64,000 bases of DNA from Burkholderiales bacterium 67-32. GTDB lineage: Bacteria; Pseudomonadota; Gammaproteobacteria; Burkholderiales; Burkholderiaceae_B. The first letter of the stretch is position 1; every line of letters begins with the position of its first letter. Where the stretch lies: assembly GCA_001898625.1 (NCBI GenBank), contig MKUP01000012.1, positions 186,001 through 250,000 on the forward strand, given 5' to 3'. Below, in pieces: positions 1-8,653 of this stretch. Below the pieces are notes generated by a model that had not been told where the DNA came from, did no database searches, and saw only the letters and a list, made by a program, of their open reading frames with translations. The position numbers and the translations under genes were made by a program.

Positions 1-923
1 AGGGTGTGGCACAGGCGGTGCGGGAAGCCTGCGAGGGCCTGGGTTTCCTGGTGATCGCCGGGCATGGCGTCGCGGAAGCGACGATCGATGCTCTGTACCG
101 GCAGGCGCTGGCCTTTTTCGACCTGCCACTGGAAGAGAAGAACCGGATCCGCAAGCCGGTGGGCACGGCCTACAAGGGATATGGCGCCATGGGGGTCAAG
201 ACCATAGGCAAGCACATCGATCCGTCGCTCAAGCCGTCGTTGCACGAGAGCTTCGCCATCGGTCCGCTCGACTTCACGGACGATCCCTATTTCACCTGCG
301 AGGCGGCGGGCAACAATTTCTCTCCCAATCTCTGGCCGGAACGGCCCGCCGGGCTGCGGCCGGCCATGATCGCGTACTACCGCGAAATGGAAAGGCTGGC
401 CCGCGACATGCTCGGCATCTTCGCCCATATCCTGGACGTACCGCCGTCATATTTCGCCTCGCGGACCGACCGGCACAACAGCATCCTGCGCACCATCCAC
501 TATCCGGGGCTCGATCGGCCGCCCGCGTCGGGCGAGCAGCGGTCGGGCGCCCATTCGGACACGACCGCGATCACCATCCTGAGGGTGGACGATGCCCCGG
601 GCGGCCTCCAGGTACAACTGCCGGAAGGCGGCTGGCTGGATGTGCCGAAGATTCCGGGAGCCTTCGTCGTCAACATCGGCGACATCCTGATGCGCTGGAC
701 CAATGACCGCTTCGTGTCGACCATGCATCGGGTGGTGAATCCTCCCGACGGGCTGGGTGCGACCGCGCGCCGGCTGTCCATCCCGTTCTTCTTCATGCCG
801 AACTACGACGCGGTGATCGAGTGCATCCCCAGTTGCGCGGGCAGTGGCGCGAAGTACCCGCCCATCGAATCGGGAAAGCTGCTGTCGGCGCGATACGCCG
901 CCACCTACGCCATCGACAAATAG
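1..923 (+). CDS. 2-oxoglutarate/Fe(II)-dependent oxygenase, isopenicillin N synthase family (5' partial)
   Basis: The reading frame is open to the left edge, and the protein begins inside the usual N-terminal helix of the family, so the true start lies outside the window. Counting from the GTG at 6, the iron-binding HxD...H triad is H183, D185 and H241. The RxS motif that holds the 2-oxoglutarate carboxylate is R256-L-S258. The GFLVIAGHGV segment near the visible N-terminus is typical of this cytosolic oxygenase family. The substrate cannot be told from sequence. A Bug receptor follows 36 nt downstream on the same strand, so the two are probably co-transcribed and the receptor may deliver the substrate. 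Confidence 0.88.
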   Translation, partial: GVAQAVREACEGLGFLVIAGHGVAEATIDALYRQALAFFDLPLEEKNRIRKPVGTAYKGYGAMGVKTIGKHIDPSLKPSLHESFAIGPLDFTDDPYFTCEAAGNNFSPNLWPERPAGLRPAMIAYYREMERLARDMLGIFAHILDVPPSYFASRTDRHNSILRTIHYPGLDRPPASGEQRSGAHSDTTAITILRVDDAPGGLQVQLPEGGWLDVPKIPGAFVVNIGDILMRWTNDRFVSTMHRVVNPPDGLGATARRLSIPFFFMPNYDAVIECIPSCAGSGAKYPPIESGKLLSARYAATYAIDK

Positions 924-959
924 GCGCGATCCCGCGCTTGCCATCGACAGGAGTGCACC

Positions 960-1955
960 ATGATCCCTGCGTGCATCGATTCCAGATTGGTCCGGGCCCT
1001 GGTCCTGAGCGGGATGGCCGCCGCCGCGTTCGCCGCCTGTGCGCCGGCCAGCGCCGACTGGATGCCCAGCCAGCCCATCCGGATCGTGGTTCCCTACCCG
1101 GCCGGCGGCGGCGCCGACATCGTGGTGCGCCGCGTGGCCGAGCGCGCCAAGGACCGGCTCGGCCAGCCCATCATCGTCGAGAACCGGCCCGGCGCCGGCA
1201 CGGCCATTGGCGCGATGGCCGTGCAGAATGCCGCGCCCGACGGGCATACGCTGCTGCTCGCCACATCGACGACCCTGTCGGTCAATCCGAATCTCCAGCG
1301 CCGTCTGACCTATGCGCCGGAGAAGTTCGTGCCGGTGGCCGGCCTGCAATCGTTGCCCTTCATGCTGAACGTCGGCAAGTCCTCGCCGGTGAAGTCGCTG
1401 GATGATCTGCGTGCCTATGCGCTGGCGCATCCGGGCCAGGTCAACTACGGAACCCTGGGCCTGGGCAGCTCGAACCACGTGCTGGGCGGGCTGCTTGGCC
1501 AGCGCGCCGCGCCGGGCGTGGTGCCCGTGCATTACCAAAGCGCGGGCCAGGCCATCCTGGCGCTGATGCGCGGGGACATCCATGTTTATTTCGACGGCAT
1601 CTCGACGTCCATCCCGCGGATCGCCGCCGGCGACCTGCGCGGCCTGGCGGTGACGAGCAAGCAGCGGGTCGCAGCCGCGCCGGGCATTCCTACGGTGGCC
1701 GAGGCCGGCTACCCCGAACTGGGCCTGACGATCTGGTATGGATTGGTGGCGCCGGCGGGGACGCCCGAGCAGGCGGTGCGCAAGCTGAACGCCGTCTTCA
1801 ACAGTGTCCTCAAGCAGCCGGACATCGCCGAGACCATGGCGGCGGACGGCACGCAGCCCCTGGTGCTGAGTCCGGAGCAATTCGCCGAGCTGATACGCGG
1901 CGACACTGCCGTCTGGGGAGACGCCATCCGGCGCCTGGACATCAAGCTCGATTAG
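960..1955 (+). CDS. Bug-family tripartite tricarboxylate transporter substrate-binding protein
   Basis: 331-aa periplasmic solute-binding protein. A hydrophobic leader of about 35 residues (ALVLSGMAAAAFAACAPASA) precedes the mature PSQPIRIVVPYPAGGGAD segment. The family signatures VENRPGAGTAIGA and APDGHTLLLA follow. The leader contains a cysteine near its end, so a lipoprotein form is possible but no clean lipobox is seen. AGGAG at 950-954 supports the ATG at 960. It probably belongs to the oxygenase transcription unit upstream. Its 3' end overlaps the convergent LysR gene by 14 nt. The ligand is unknown; small carboxylates or aromatic acids are usual for the family. Confidence 0.93.
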   Translation: MIPACIDSRLVRALVLSGMAAAAFAACAPASADWMPSQPIRIVVPYPAGGGADIVVRRVAERAKDRLGQPIIVENRPGAGTAIGAMAVQNAAPDGHTLLLATSTTLSVNPNLQRRLTYAPEKFVPVAGLQSLPFMLNVGKSSPVKSLDDLRAYALAHPGQVNYGTLGLGSSNHVLGGLLGQRAAPGVVPVHYQSAGQAILALMRGDIHVYFDGISTSIPRIAAGDLRGLAVTSKQRVAAAPGIPTVAEAGYPELGLTIWYGLVAPAGTPEQAVRKLNAVFNSVLKQPDIAETMAADGTQPLVLSPEQFAELIRGDTAVWGDAIRRLDIKLD

Positions 1956-2886
1956 CCGCCGGCGCCACGCCCGCCATGGTCGGCATGGCGGCGCGCATCA
2001 TGTCGATGAAGGCGCGCAGCTTGGCGGGGTAGTAGCGGGCGTAGGGATAGATCAGGTACACCGGCAGCGAGGCCGCTCGCCATTGGGGCGCGACGTGGCG
2101 CAGCCGGCCCTGGCGCAGGTCGTCGGCCACCACCCAGGCTGAAGTGATGCCGGCGCCCACGCCGTCCAGCATGGCGGCGCGCAGCGCGTAGAGGCTATCG
2201 GTGCTCATGCGGGGGCGGATGGGGAAGCGGTGGCCGAGACCGTCGGCGCCGCGCGTCAGCACCACCTCATCGCGGTAATACATGTTCAGCGCCACCCAGG
2301 GCAATGTTTCCAGGGCCTCGACCTCGTCCGGCGGCGCGCCGTTCGGCAGCAGGGACGGCGCGGCCACGACGATGCGGGGCACCTCGGCCAGCAGGATGGC
2401 GACGACGTCCGGGTCATTCACCGCGCCCACCTGGATTGCGCAGTCCAGCCCTTCGGCGATGAAGTCGGCGTGGCGGTCCTGCAGCAGCCATTCGACCGAG
2501 GCTTCGGGATAGCGCCGCAGGTAGTCGGTCAGCGGCGCCACCATCTGGTCCTGGCCGAAGGCATGCGGTACCAGCACGCGCAGCGTGCCGCGCGGCTCGT
2601 CGTGGGCGCCGCGCAGGTCGGCCTCCATGGCATCCCAGGTCGCGCCCAGCTCCTTCGCATGGGCATAGCAGCGTTCGCCGTCGCTGGTCAGCGTCATGCC
2701 GTGGGTGGAACGTTGCAGCAGGCGCAGCCCCAACAGCCGTTCCAGCGTTTGCAGCCTGCGGCTGACCGTGGGCTGGGTGGTGCCCAGTTGCACGGCGGCG
2801 GCGGACAGGCTCCCGGCTTCGACGATGCGGACGAAGGTCTGCATCAGTTCGATGCGGTCGATGGAAGGGGACACGCTGGTTTTCAT
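1942..2886 (-). CDS. LysR-family transcriptional regulator
   Basis: 314 aa. Residues about 10-70 form the LysR winged helix-turn-helix (LMQTFVRIVEAGSLSAAA...TQPTVSRRLQTLE), followed by a two-lobed effector-binding domain with the SVEWLLQDRHADFIAEGLDCAIQVG pattern of the CrgA/AaeR-like group. It is divergent from the MFS gene at 2943 with only 56 nt between the starts, so it most likely controls that transporter and itself. The ATG at 2886 gives the family's normal N-terminus. The effector cannot be read from the sequence. Confidence 0.92.
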   Translation of the reverse strand: MKTSVSPSIDRIELMQTFVRIVEAGSLSAAAVQLGTTQPTVSRRLQTLERLLGLRLLQRSTHGMTLTSDGERCYAHAKELGATWDAMEADLRGAHDEPRGTLRVLVPHAFGQDQMVAPLTDYLRRYPEASVEWLLQDRHADFIAEGLDCAIQVGAVNDPDVVAILLAEVPRIVVAAPSLLPNGAPPDEVEALETLPWVALNMYYRDEVVLTRGADGLGHRFPIRPRMSTDSLYALRAAMLDGVGAGITSAWVVADDLRQGRLRHVAPQWRAASLPVYLIYPYARYYPAKLRAFIDMMRAAMPTMAGVAPAANRA

Positions 2887-2942
2887 GCGTCAAGCGTATA
2901 ACGAATCTGCGTCCTCAGGGGCTACACGACGTAACCGCGGCC

Positions 2943-4202
2943 ATGCAGAATCCCGTCCTGTCGAACGATTACGGGTTTACGAGCATGTCATCCATACAAA
3001 TCGCGCATGGTGCGTCCCTATCTGCCGCACCCGCCGCGCGGCTAACCCCCTCGCTGGTCGGCCTGCTGGCCGCCGGGGCGGGGCTGAGCGTCGCTTCCAT
3101 CTACTACAGCCAGCCCATGCTGGGGCTGCTGGGCCAGGACCTGGGGGCCGGCGAAGGCACCGTGGGCCTGGTGCCCACCCTGACCCAGCTGGGCTATGCG
3201 GCCGGCATCCTGCTGCTCGCACCGCTGGGCGACCGCTACGACCGCCGCCGCATCATCGTCGGCAAGTCGGCGGTGCTGGCGCTGGCCCTGTTGCTGAGCG
3301 GCCTGGCGCCGGGCGTGGGCTGGCTGCTGGCCGCCAGCCTGGCGGTGGGACTGGCGGCCACGCTGGCCCAGGACATCGTGCCGGCGGCCGCGACACTGGC
3401 GCCCGACGCGCAGCGCGGGAAGGCCGTGGGCACCGTCATGACCGGCCTGCTGCTGGGCATCCTGTTGTCGCGCGTGATCAGCGGCTTCGTGGCCGAATAC
3501 TGGAACTGGCGCGCCATGTTCCTGGTGGCCGCGGTGTCCATCGCCGGCGTGGGCGTGGTGGCGGCGCGCGGCCTGCCGCGCTTCGCGCCCACCGCGCAGA
3601 TGGGATACGGCGCGCTGCTGGCTTCCATGGCGCAGTTGTGGCGCCGCCATGGCGCGCTGCGCCGCGCGGTCTACGCGCAGGGCCTGCTGGCGGTGGGCTT
3701 CAGCGCCTTCTGGTGCACGCTGGCCGTGATGCTGCACGACCGCTTCCACCTGGGCAGCACGGCGGCCGGCGCCTTCGGCCTGGCCGGCGCGGCGGGCGCC
3801 CTGGCCGCGCCCTTCGCGGGAAGGCTGGCCGATCGCCGCGGCTCCGACGGCGTGGCCCGTATCGCTACGATCATCGCGGCGGTCTCGTTCGCCAGCCTGG
3901 CATTGACCGAAGTACTGCCGGCGCCGGCGCAGCTTGCCTTGCTGGTGGCCAGCGCCATCGGCTTCGACTTCGGCGTGCAGGCTTCGCTGGTGGCCAGCCA
4001 GACCCAGGTGTACGGACTGGAGCCCGCGGCGCGCAGCCGCCTGAACGCCCTGCTGGTGGCCGGGATGTTCATCGGCATGGCCGCTGGCGCGGGGCTGGGC
4101 AGCCTGGTGTGGGCGCATGCGGGCTGGCTGGGCGTGGTGGGGCTGGCCACGGCGACGGCGCTGGGGGCGTTGGGGGTGAGGATGGGGCGCGTGGGGGGCT
4201 AG
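2943..4202 (+). CDS. MFS transporter, sugar/drug efflux type
   Basis: About 419 aa with twelve predicted membrane helices. The segment SIYYSQPMLGLLGQDLG in helix 1 and the loop 2-3 motif GDRYDRRR are typical of the YnfM/arabinose-efflux-like MFS group. An ATG at 2985 (MSSIQIAHG) is an alternative start that removes 14 poorly conserved-looking residues; neither has a clear ribosome site. It is divergent from a LysR gene and stands alone, followed by an AT-rich regulatory stretch. An efflux role for a small organic compound is the most likely function; the substrate is unknown. Confidence 0.9.
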   Translation: MQNPVLSNDYGFTSMSSIQIAHGASLSAAPAARLTPSLVGLLAAGAGLSVASIYYSQPMLGLLGQDLGAGEGTVGLVPTLTQLGYAAGILLLAPLGDRYDRRRIIVGKSAVLALALLLSGLAPGVGWLLAASLAVGLAATLAQDIVPAAATLAPDAQRGKAVGTVMTGLLLGILLSRVISGFVAEYWNWRAMFLVAAVSIAGVGVVAARGLPRFAPTAQMGYGALLASMAQLWRRHGALRRAVYAQGLLAVGFSAFWCTLAVMLHDRFHLGSTAAGAFGLAGAAGALAAPFAGRLADRRGSDGVARIATIIAAVSFASLALTEVLPAPAQLALLVASAIGFDFGVQASLVASQTQVYGLEPAARSRLNALLVAGMFIGMAAGAGLGSLVWAHAGWLGVVGLATATALGALGVRMGRVGG

Positions 4203-4253
4203 CAGGAACTGGGGGCTGCGAGCCCCTGAATTTTATGCTAAATCAAATGAAAA

Positions 4254-4285
4254 TATACTTGTAAAAGAACTTGCATATGCAAGTT
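4254..4285 (+). promoter_or_regulatory. Probable promoter -10 box with overlapping MarR-type palindromic operator
   Basis: TATACT at 4254-4259 is a good -10 box, although its -35 is poor. Immediately downstream lies a perfect 18-bp palindrome, AACTTGCATATGCAAGTT, at 4268-4285, preceded by a further ACTTG half-site at 4257-4261. The position over the likely transcription start and about 50 nt before a MarR gene fits autorepression. This is inference from sequence alone. Confidence 0.55.
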
Positions 4286-4332
4286 TATCTGTGAGTAAAT
4301 AGGCCCATCGCAACCATCACGGTTCCTTCGCC

Positions 4333-4845
4333 ATGGCCTCCAGCTCGACGCGTTCCTCCCGCCGCAAGCCGGTCGATCCGGTCGATGACGAGCCGGATGC
4401 CTTCTCGGACCAGCGCAGCGAAAAGAAGACGGCCTATCTGCTGCGCCAGGTGTCCGAGCGACTGGCGATCAGCCTGACCGAGGCGCTGCGCCCCTTCAAC
4501 CAGACCGCCAGCGTGTACCGGGTGCTGATCGCCCTTACCCGCCGCGACCATGCCCGCATGCGCGACCTGATCGAGCTGACGCTGGTCGAGTCGTCCACGC
4601 TCAGCCGCACCATCGGCCGGATGGAGGCGCAGGAACTGGTCACGGTCGAACAGGACGACGACGATGGCCGCGCGGTCATCATCTCCATCACCCAGGCCGG
4701 GCGCGATCTGCTCGACGCGATGCTGCCCGCGGTGTCGGCGCAGTACGAGTGGTCGGTGCACGACGTTCCGCCGGCGGACCTGGAGATCCTGCGCACCACG
4801 CTGCAGCGCATGCTGCGCAACCTGAAGATTTCTCCCATCAAGTAA
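4333..4845 (+). CDS. MarR-family transcriptional regulator
   Basis: 170 aa. The winged helix core runs from about residue 45 to 140, with MRDLIELTLVESSTLSRTIGRMEAQELVTVEQDDDDGRAVIISIT matching the MarR recognition helix and wing. The first 30 residues are charged and variable. It is the first gene of a run of same-strand genes (aminotransferase, gamma-glutamyltransferase-like, M24 peptidase, OCD-like, Bug) and lies behind an 18-bp palindrome, so it probably represses this cluster until the substrate or an intermediate binds. No strong ribosome site precedes the ATG. Confidence 0.92.
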   Translation: MASSSTRSSRRKPVDPVDDEPDAFSDQRSEKKTAYLLRQVSERLAISLTEALRPFNQTASVYRVLIALTRRDHARMRDLIELTLVESSTLSRTIGRMEAQELVTVEQDDDDGRAVIISITQAGRDLLDAMLPAVSAQYEWSVHDVPPADLEILRTTLQRMLRNLKISPIK

Positions 4846-4901
4846 GCGGCAAATCCCTTCAAGTAGTTCTTGCGGTCGGCCTTTTCTGGAAGGAGGCGGT
4901 C

Positions 4902-5831
4902 ATGGAAGAGCAGGGTTCACCCATCTGGATCGATGGCAAGCTGGTTGATTGGGCGGATGCCTCCGTCCATTTCGTCAGCAACAGTTTCCAGTATGGATTC
5001 GGGGTCTTTGAAGGCATACGCGCCTATGACGGCGAGCAGGGAACCTCCATATTCCGGCTCGATGCCCACATCGACCGGCTGTTCAAGTCGGCCAAGATCA
5101 TCGGGCTGGACATTCCCTACACCCGGGAAACCATCGTCGAGGCCTGCCGCGAGACGGTCGCGGCCAGCGGCCACGCGAAGTGCTATCTGCGGCCGGTGGC
5201 CTACATCGGCTACGGCGGCATGGGGCTGAACTACACGGGCTGCAAGGTCAGCGTGGGCATCGCGGTCTGGTTCTGGGGCGAATACCTGGGCCAGGGCAAG
5301 CTGGAGCAGGGCACGCGCGTCAAGACTTCGTCCTATACGCGGCATCACATCAATTCGAACATGTCCAAGGCCAAGGCCTGCGGCAACTACATGCTGTTCC
5401 AGATGGCCCGCACCGACGCGCTGCGCGGCGGCTACGACGAGGCGCTGCTGCTGGACGCCGAGGGGCACGTGGCCGAGGGTTCGGTGGAGAACGTCTTCAT
5501 CGTGCGCGACGGGCAACTGATCACGCCGCCGCTGACCTACATCCTGGACGGCATCACCCGCGATTCCATCATCCAGCTGGCGCGCGGCGCGGGCCTGGTG
5601 GTGCGCGAGGAGTTCTTCACCCGCGACGCCATGTACATCGCCGACGAGGCCTTCTTCGTCGGCACCGGAGCCGAGGTCACGCCGGTGGTGGCGCTGGACG
5701 ACCGGCCTATCGGCGAGGGCGTGCCGGGACCGGTGACGCGGCGCCTGCAGTCGTTGTACTTCGATGCCGTGCGCGGGCGCGACGAACGCTACGCGCACTG
5801 GGTCACCCCGGTGGCCGGCGTTCCCGCCTGA
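4902..5831 (+). CDS. Branched-chain amino acid aminotransferase-like PLP enzyme (class IV)
   Basis: 309 aa, the normal IlvE length. AGGAGG at 4891-4896 sets the ATG at 4902 (MEEQGSPIWIDGKLVDW). Fold-type IV features are present: FQYGFGVFEGIRAY near the N-terminus, the PLP lysine K158 in SKAKACGNY, and E192 in AEGSVENVF. It transfers amino groups between branched-chain-type amino acids and 2-oxoglutarate in the cytosol. The downstream gene starts 5 nt after its stop. Because it sits in an accessory cluster rather than with ilv genes, it is probably a catabolic paralogue acting on a related amino acid. Confidence 0.9.
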   Translation: MEEQGSPIWIDGKLVDWADASVHFVSNSFQYGFGVFEGIRAYDGEQGTSIFRLDAHIDRLFKSAKIIGLDIPYTRETIVEACRETVAASGHAKCYLRPVAYIGYGGMGLNYTGCKVSVGIAVWFWGEYLGQGKLEQGTRVKTSSYTRHHINSNMSKAKACGNYMLFQMARTDALRGGYDEALLLDAEGHVAEGSVENVFIVRDGQLITPPLTYILDGITRDSIIQLARGAGLVVREEFFTRDAMYIADEAFFVGTGAEVTPVVALDDRPIGEGVPGPVTRRLQSLYFDAVRGRDERYAHWVTPVAGVPA

Positions 5832-5836
5832 CCGAT

Positions 5837-7426
5837 ATGGAACTCGACTACGCATTGCCCTATCCGTCGCAGCGTTCGCCGGTACTGGCGCGCAACGTGG
5901 TCTGCGCCTCGCAGCCGCTGGCGGCGCAGGCCGGGCTGCGCATGCTGCTGCAAGGCGGCAACGCCGTCGATGCGGCGGTGGCGGCGGCCATCGCTTCCAC
6001 GGTGGTCGAGCCCACCGCCAACGGCGTGGGCAGCGATGCCTTCGCGGTGGTCTGGGACGGCGCGAACCTGCACGGGCTGAATGCCAGCGGCCGCGCGCCG
6101 GCAGCCTGGGAGGCGGCGCGCTTCGCCGGGGGCCAGACCATGCCGCGCCGCGGCTGGGACAGCGTCACGGTGCCGGGCGTGGTGTCGTCATGGGTGGCGC
6201 TGAGCCGGCGCTTCGGCGCACTGCCTTTCGAGCGCCTGTTCGAGCCGGCGGTGGACTATGCGCGGCAAGGGTTTCCGGTCAGTCCGCTGATCGCCGCGCT
6301 GTGGCATCGCATCGCGCCCAACTACGCTGACCAGCCGGGCTTCGCCGAAGCTTTCCTGCCCGGGGGGCGTGCACCGGCCGCCGGCGAGATCTTCCGCAAC
6401 GCGCCGCTGGCCGGCACGCTGGAGGCCATCGCCGCCACGGGCGGCGAGGCCTTCTACCGGGGCGCGCTGGCCGAGGCCCTGGTCGCGCATGCCGCGCGCC
6501 ACGGCGGCGCGATGACGCGGGACGACCTGGCGGCGCACGAGGCGCACTGGTGCGGAACGCTGTCGCAGCGCATCGGCGACGTCGACGTGCACGAGATTCC
6601 GCCCAATACGCAGGGCATCGCCACGCTGATCGCGCTGGGTATCCTGGCGCGCCACGACCTGCGGCGGCACGCGGTCGACAGCGTCGAGGCCATGCATTTG
6701 CAGATCGAGGCGATGAAGCTGGCGTTCGCCGACGTCGACGCTTTCGTCGGCGATCCGGCCTCGATGCAGATCGATCCACGGTCCCTGCTGGCGGACGATT
6801 ACCTGGATGCGCGCGCGGCGCTGATCGATCCGGCGCGCGCGGGCGATTTCGGCGCGGGCGCGCCGCGCCAGGGCGGCACGGTCTATCTGGCCGCGGCCGA
6901 CGCGGCGGGCATGATGGTCTCGTTCATCCAGTCCAACTACGAGGGCTTCGGGTCAGGCGTGGTCGTGCCCGGCACCGGCATCAGCCTGCAGAACCGCGGC
7001 ATGGGCTTTTCGCTGCGGCCCGGGCATCCCAACCTGGTGGGGTCGCGGCGGCTGCCGCTGCACACCATCATCCCCGGCTTCGCGATGCGCGCGGGCCAGC
7101 CCGCGATGAGCTTCGGCGTGATGGGCGGGCCGATGCAGGCGCAAGGGCATCTGCAACTGGCCGTGCGCACGCAGTTGTACGGCCAGAACCCGCAGGCCGC
7201 GTCCGACGCGCCGCGCTGGCAGGTGGTGTCGGGACGCAAGGTGCTGGTCGAGGCCGGCATGCCGGAAGCCGTCGTGGCGGGCCTGCTCGCGCGCGGCCAC
7301 GAGGTGCGGCAGGAATCGCCGCAGGCCGCCTTCGCGTTCGGCGGCGCGCAGTTGATCCTGCGCGGCGGCGACGGCTACGTGGCGGGTTCGGATCATCGCA
7401 AGGACGGCGCGGCCGTCGGCTTTTGA
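5837..7426 (+). CDS. Gamma-glutamyltransferase/acylase family protein (Ntn hydrolase)
   Basis: 529 aa. The precursor would autocleave before T348 in RQGGTVYLAAAD, which aligns with the catalytic threonine of gamma-glutamyltranspeptidases. The large-subunit motif GGNAVDAAVAAAIASTVVEP lies at about 40-60 and the small subunit has the GTGISLQNRG and LVGSRRLPLHTIIPG stretches. No signal peptide is visible, so it is probably cytosolic, unlike classical GGT. The start at 5837 (MELDYALPYPSQRSPV) lies 5 nt after the aminotransferase stop. It could hydrolyse a gamma-glutamyl or other amide and feed the neighbouring peptidase and aminotransferase. Substrate is inferred only. Confidence 0.88.
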   Translation: MELDYALPYPSQRSPVLARNVVCASQPLAAQAGLRMLLQGGNAVDAAVAAAIASTVVEPTANGVGSDAFAVVWDGANLHGLNASGRAPAAWEAARFAGGQTMPRRGWDSVTVPGVVSSWVALSRRFGALPFERLFEPAVDYARQGFPVSPLIAALWHRIAPNYADQPGFAEAFLPGGRAPAAGEIFRNAPLAGTLEAIAATGGEAFYRGALAEALVAHAARHGGAMTRDDLAAHEAHWCGTLSQRIGDVDVHEIPPNTQGIATLIALGILARHDLRRHAVDSVEAMHLQIEAMKLAFADVDAFVGDPASMQIDPRSLLADDYLDARAALIDPARAGDFGAGAPRQGGTVYLAAADAAGMMVSFIQSNYEGFGSGVVVPGTGISLQNRGMGFSLRPGHPNLVGSRRLPLHTIIPGFAMRAGQPAMSFGVMGGPMQAQGHLQLAVRTQLYGQNPQAASDAPRWQVVSGRKVLVEAGMPEAVVAGLLARGHEVRQESPQAAFAFGGAQLILRGGDGYVAGSDHRKDGAAVGF

Positions 7427-7481
7427 CTACCGCGCCACCCGCGTCCCGAAGGATACGGCGCGGCGACAGGAGGAACAAACA

Positions 7482-8627
7482 GTGAGCGTGCCACGGCAGG
7501 AACTCGAATCGAGGATGGCCCGCGCGCGGGTGGAAATGGCGCGCGCCGGTATGGACGGGCTGGTGGTTACCGATCCCGTGGGCTTCTATTACTTCACCGG
7601 CGAGAAGGCCAGCCCCGGCCGCCCGGCGGCCTTCGTGCTGCCGGGCGCGGGCGAACCGGCCCTGGTGAACTGGAGCGGCCCGGACATGTTCGCGCGGCTG
7701 TACCGCCGGCCGGGCAATCCCTGCGTGGCCGACCGGCGCATCTATCCCGAGGTGCCGTTCGACCACGAGCCGGCCACAGACTGGGGGCTGCGCGACATCC
7801 TGGCCGAACGCGGGCTGCACGCCGCGCGGCTGGGCATCGAGCTGGGCAACGAACCCCGGCTGGGACTGGGGCTGGCGGATCTCGACCGCCTGCGCGGCGA
7901 GCTGCCCGGCATACGCTGGGTCGACGCTTCGCCGGTGATCTGGGCCTGTCGCATGATCAAGTCCGAATGGGAGATCGAGCAGCTGCGGCAGGCGTGCGCG
8001 ATCGGGTCGCGGGCCTGGGGGCAATGCCTGGAATCCTTGGACGAGGGCGTGACGCAGCGCGCGGTCCAGCAGCGCATCATGGCCCTGTACGCCGAACTGG
8101 GCGCGGACCTGGACTCGGGGCCGCCGGTGGCGCTGGGCGCCACGGGTCCTGGTGGCGCGTTCCGGCGCGGAGACATCCTGTACCTGGACGGTGGCTGCAG
8201 CGTCAACGGCTACAAGATGGACATCACGCGGCGCGCGGTGTTCGGCGCGCCCAGCGCGCGCCAGCAGGGCGAGCACGACGGCATGTGGGAAATCCTTTTC
8301 CAGGTGATGGAGAAGATCCGGCCCGGCGTCACGACCGCATCGGTGTTCGAGTATTCGCAGTCGCTGCTGGCACGGACCGGCTGGACCAACTACTCGGACC
8401 ATCCCGCCAAGCGCATTGGCCACGGCATCGGGCTGGTCAACGAACCGCCCTACATCAACGCGTTCGATACCCATGTGTTCCAGGAAGGCATGAGCATCAC
8501 GCCGGAACCCAAGATCGAGACGCACGAAGGGCTGCTGAACGCGGAAGAGCACGTGATCGTGCGCGCGCAGGGGTGCGAGATCATCTCGGGCTCCCTGGAC
8601 TGGCGGCTGCACACCATTTCCCAGTGA
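7482..8627 (+). CDS. M24 family metallopeptidase (Xaa-Pro dipeptidase/creatinase fold)
   Basis: 381 aa with a GTG start behind AGGAGG at 7468-7473. The N-terminal half is a creatinase-type domain and the C-terminal half a pita-bread domain. All five metal ligands can be seen: the two Asp in YLDGG and KMDITR, the His in IGHGIG, and the Glu residues in TPEPKI and NAEEHV. It is therefore likely an active dinuclear metal hydrolase of Xaa-Pro or related amide bonds. It lies between the gamma-glutamyltransferase-like gene and the ornithine cyclodeaminase-like gene in one apparent operon. Confidence 0.9.
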   Translation: MSVPRQELESRMARARVEMARAGMDGLVVTDPVGFYYFTGEKASPGRPAAFVLPGAGEPALVNWSGPDMFARLYRRPGNPCVADRRIYPEVPFDHEPATDWGLRDILAERGLHAARLGIELGNEPRLGLGLADLDRLRGELPGIRWVDASPVIWACRMIKSEWEIEQLRQACAIGSRAWGQCLESLDEGVTQRAVQQRIMALYAELGADLDSGPPVALGATGPGGAFRRGDILYLDGGCSVNGYKMDITRRAVFGAPSARQQGEHDGMWEILFQVMEKIRPGVTTASVFEYSQSLLARTGWTNYSDHPAKRIGHGIGLVNEPPYINAFDTHVFQEGMSITPEPKIETHEGLLNAEEHVIVRAQGCEIISGSLDWRLHTISQ

Positions 8628-8653
8628 TTCCGCAGGCCTCGATGGAGACCGAC

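Noticed and set aside
447-1880. 477-codon open frame on the minus strand across the oxygenase and Bug genes
   Set aside because: Antisense shadow with low-complexity composition and no domain; both plus-strand genes have clear catalytic or family motifs.
2696-3042. Plus-strand frame entering the MFS gene region from inside the LysR gene
   Set aside because: It continues in a frame different from the MFS gene and has no family signature.
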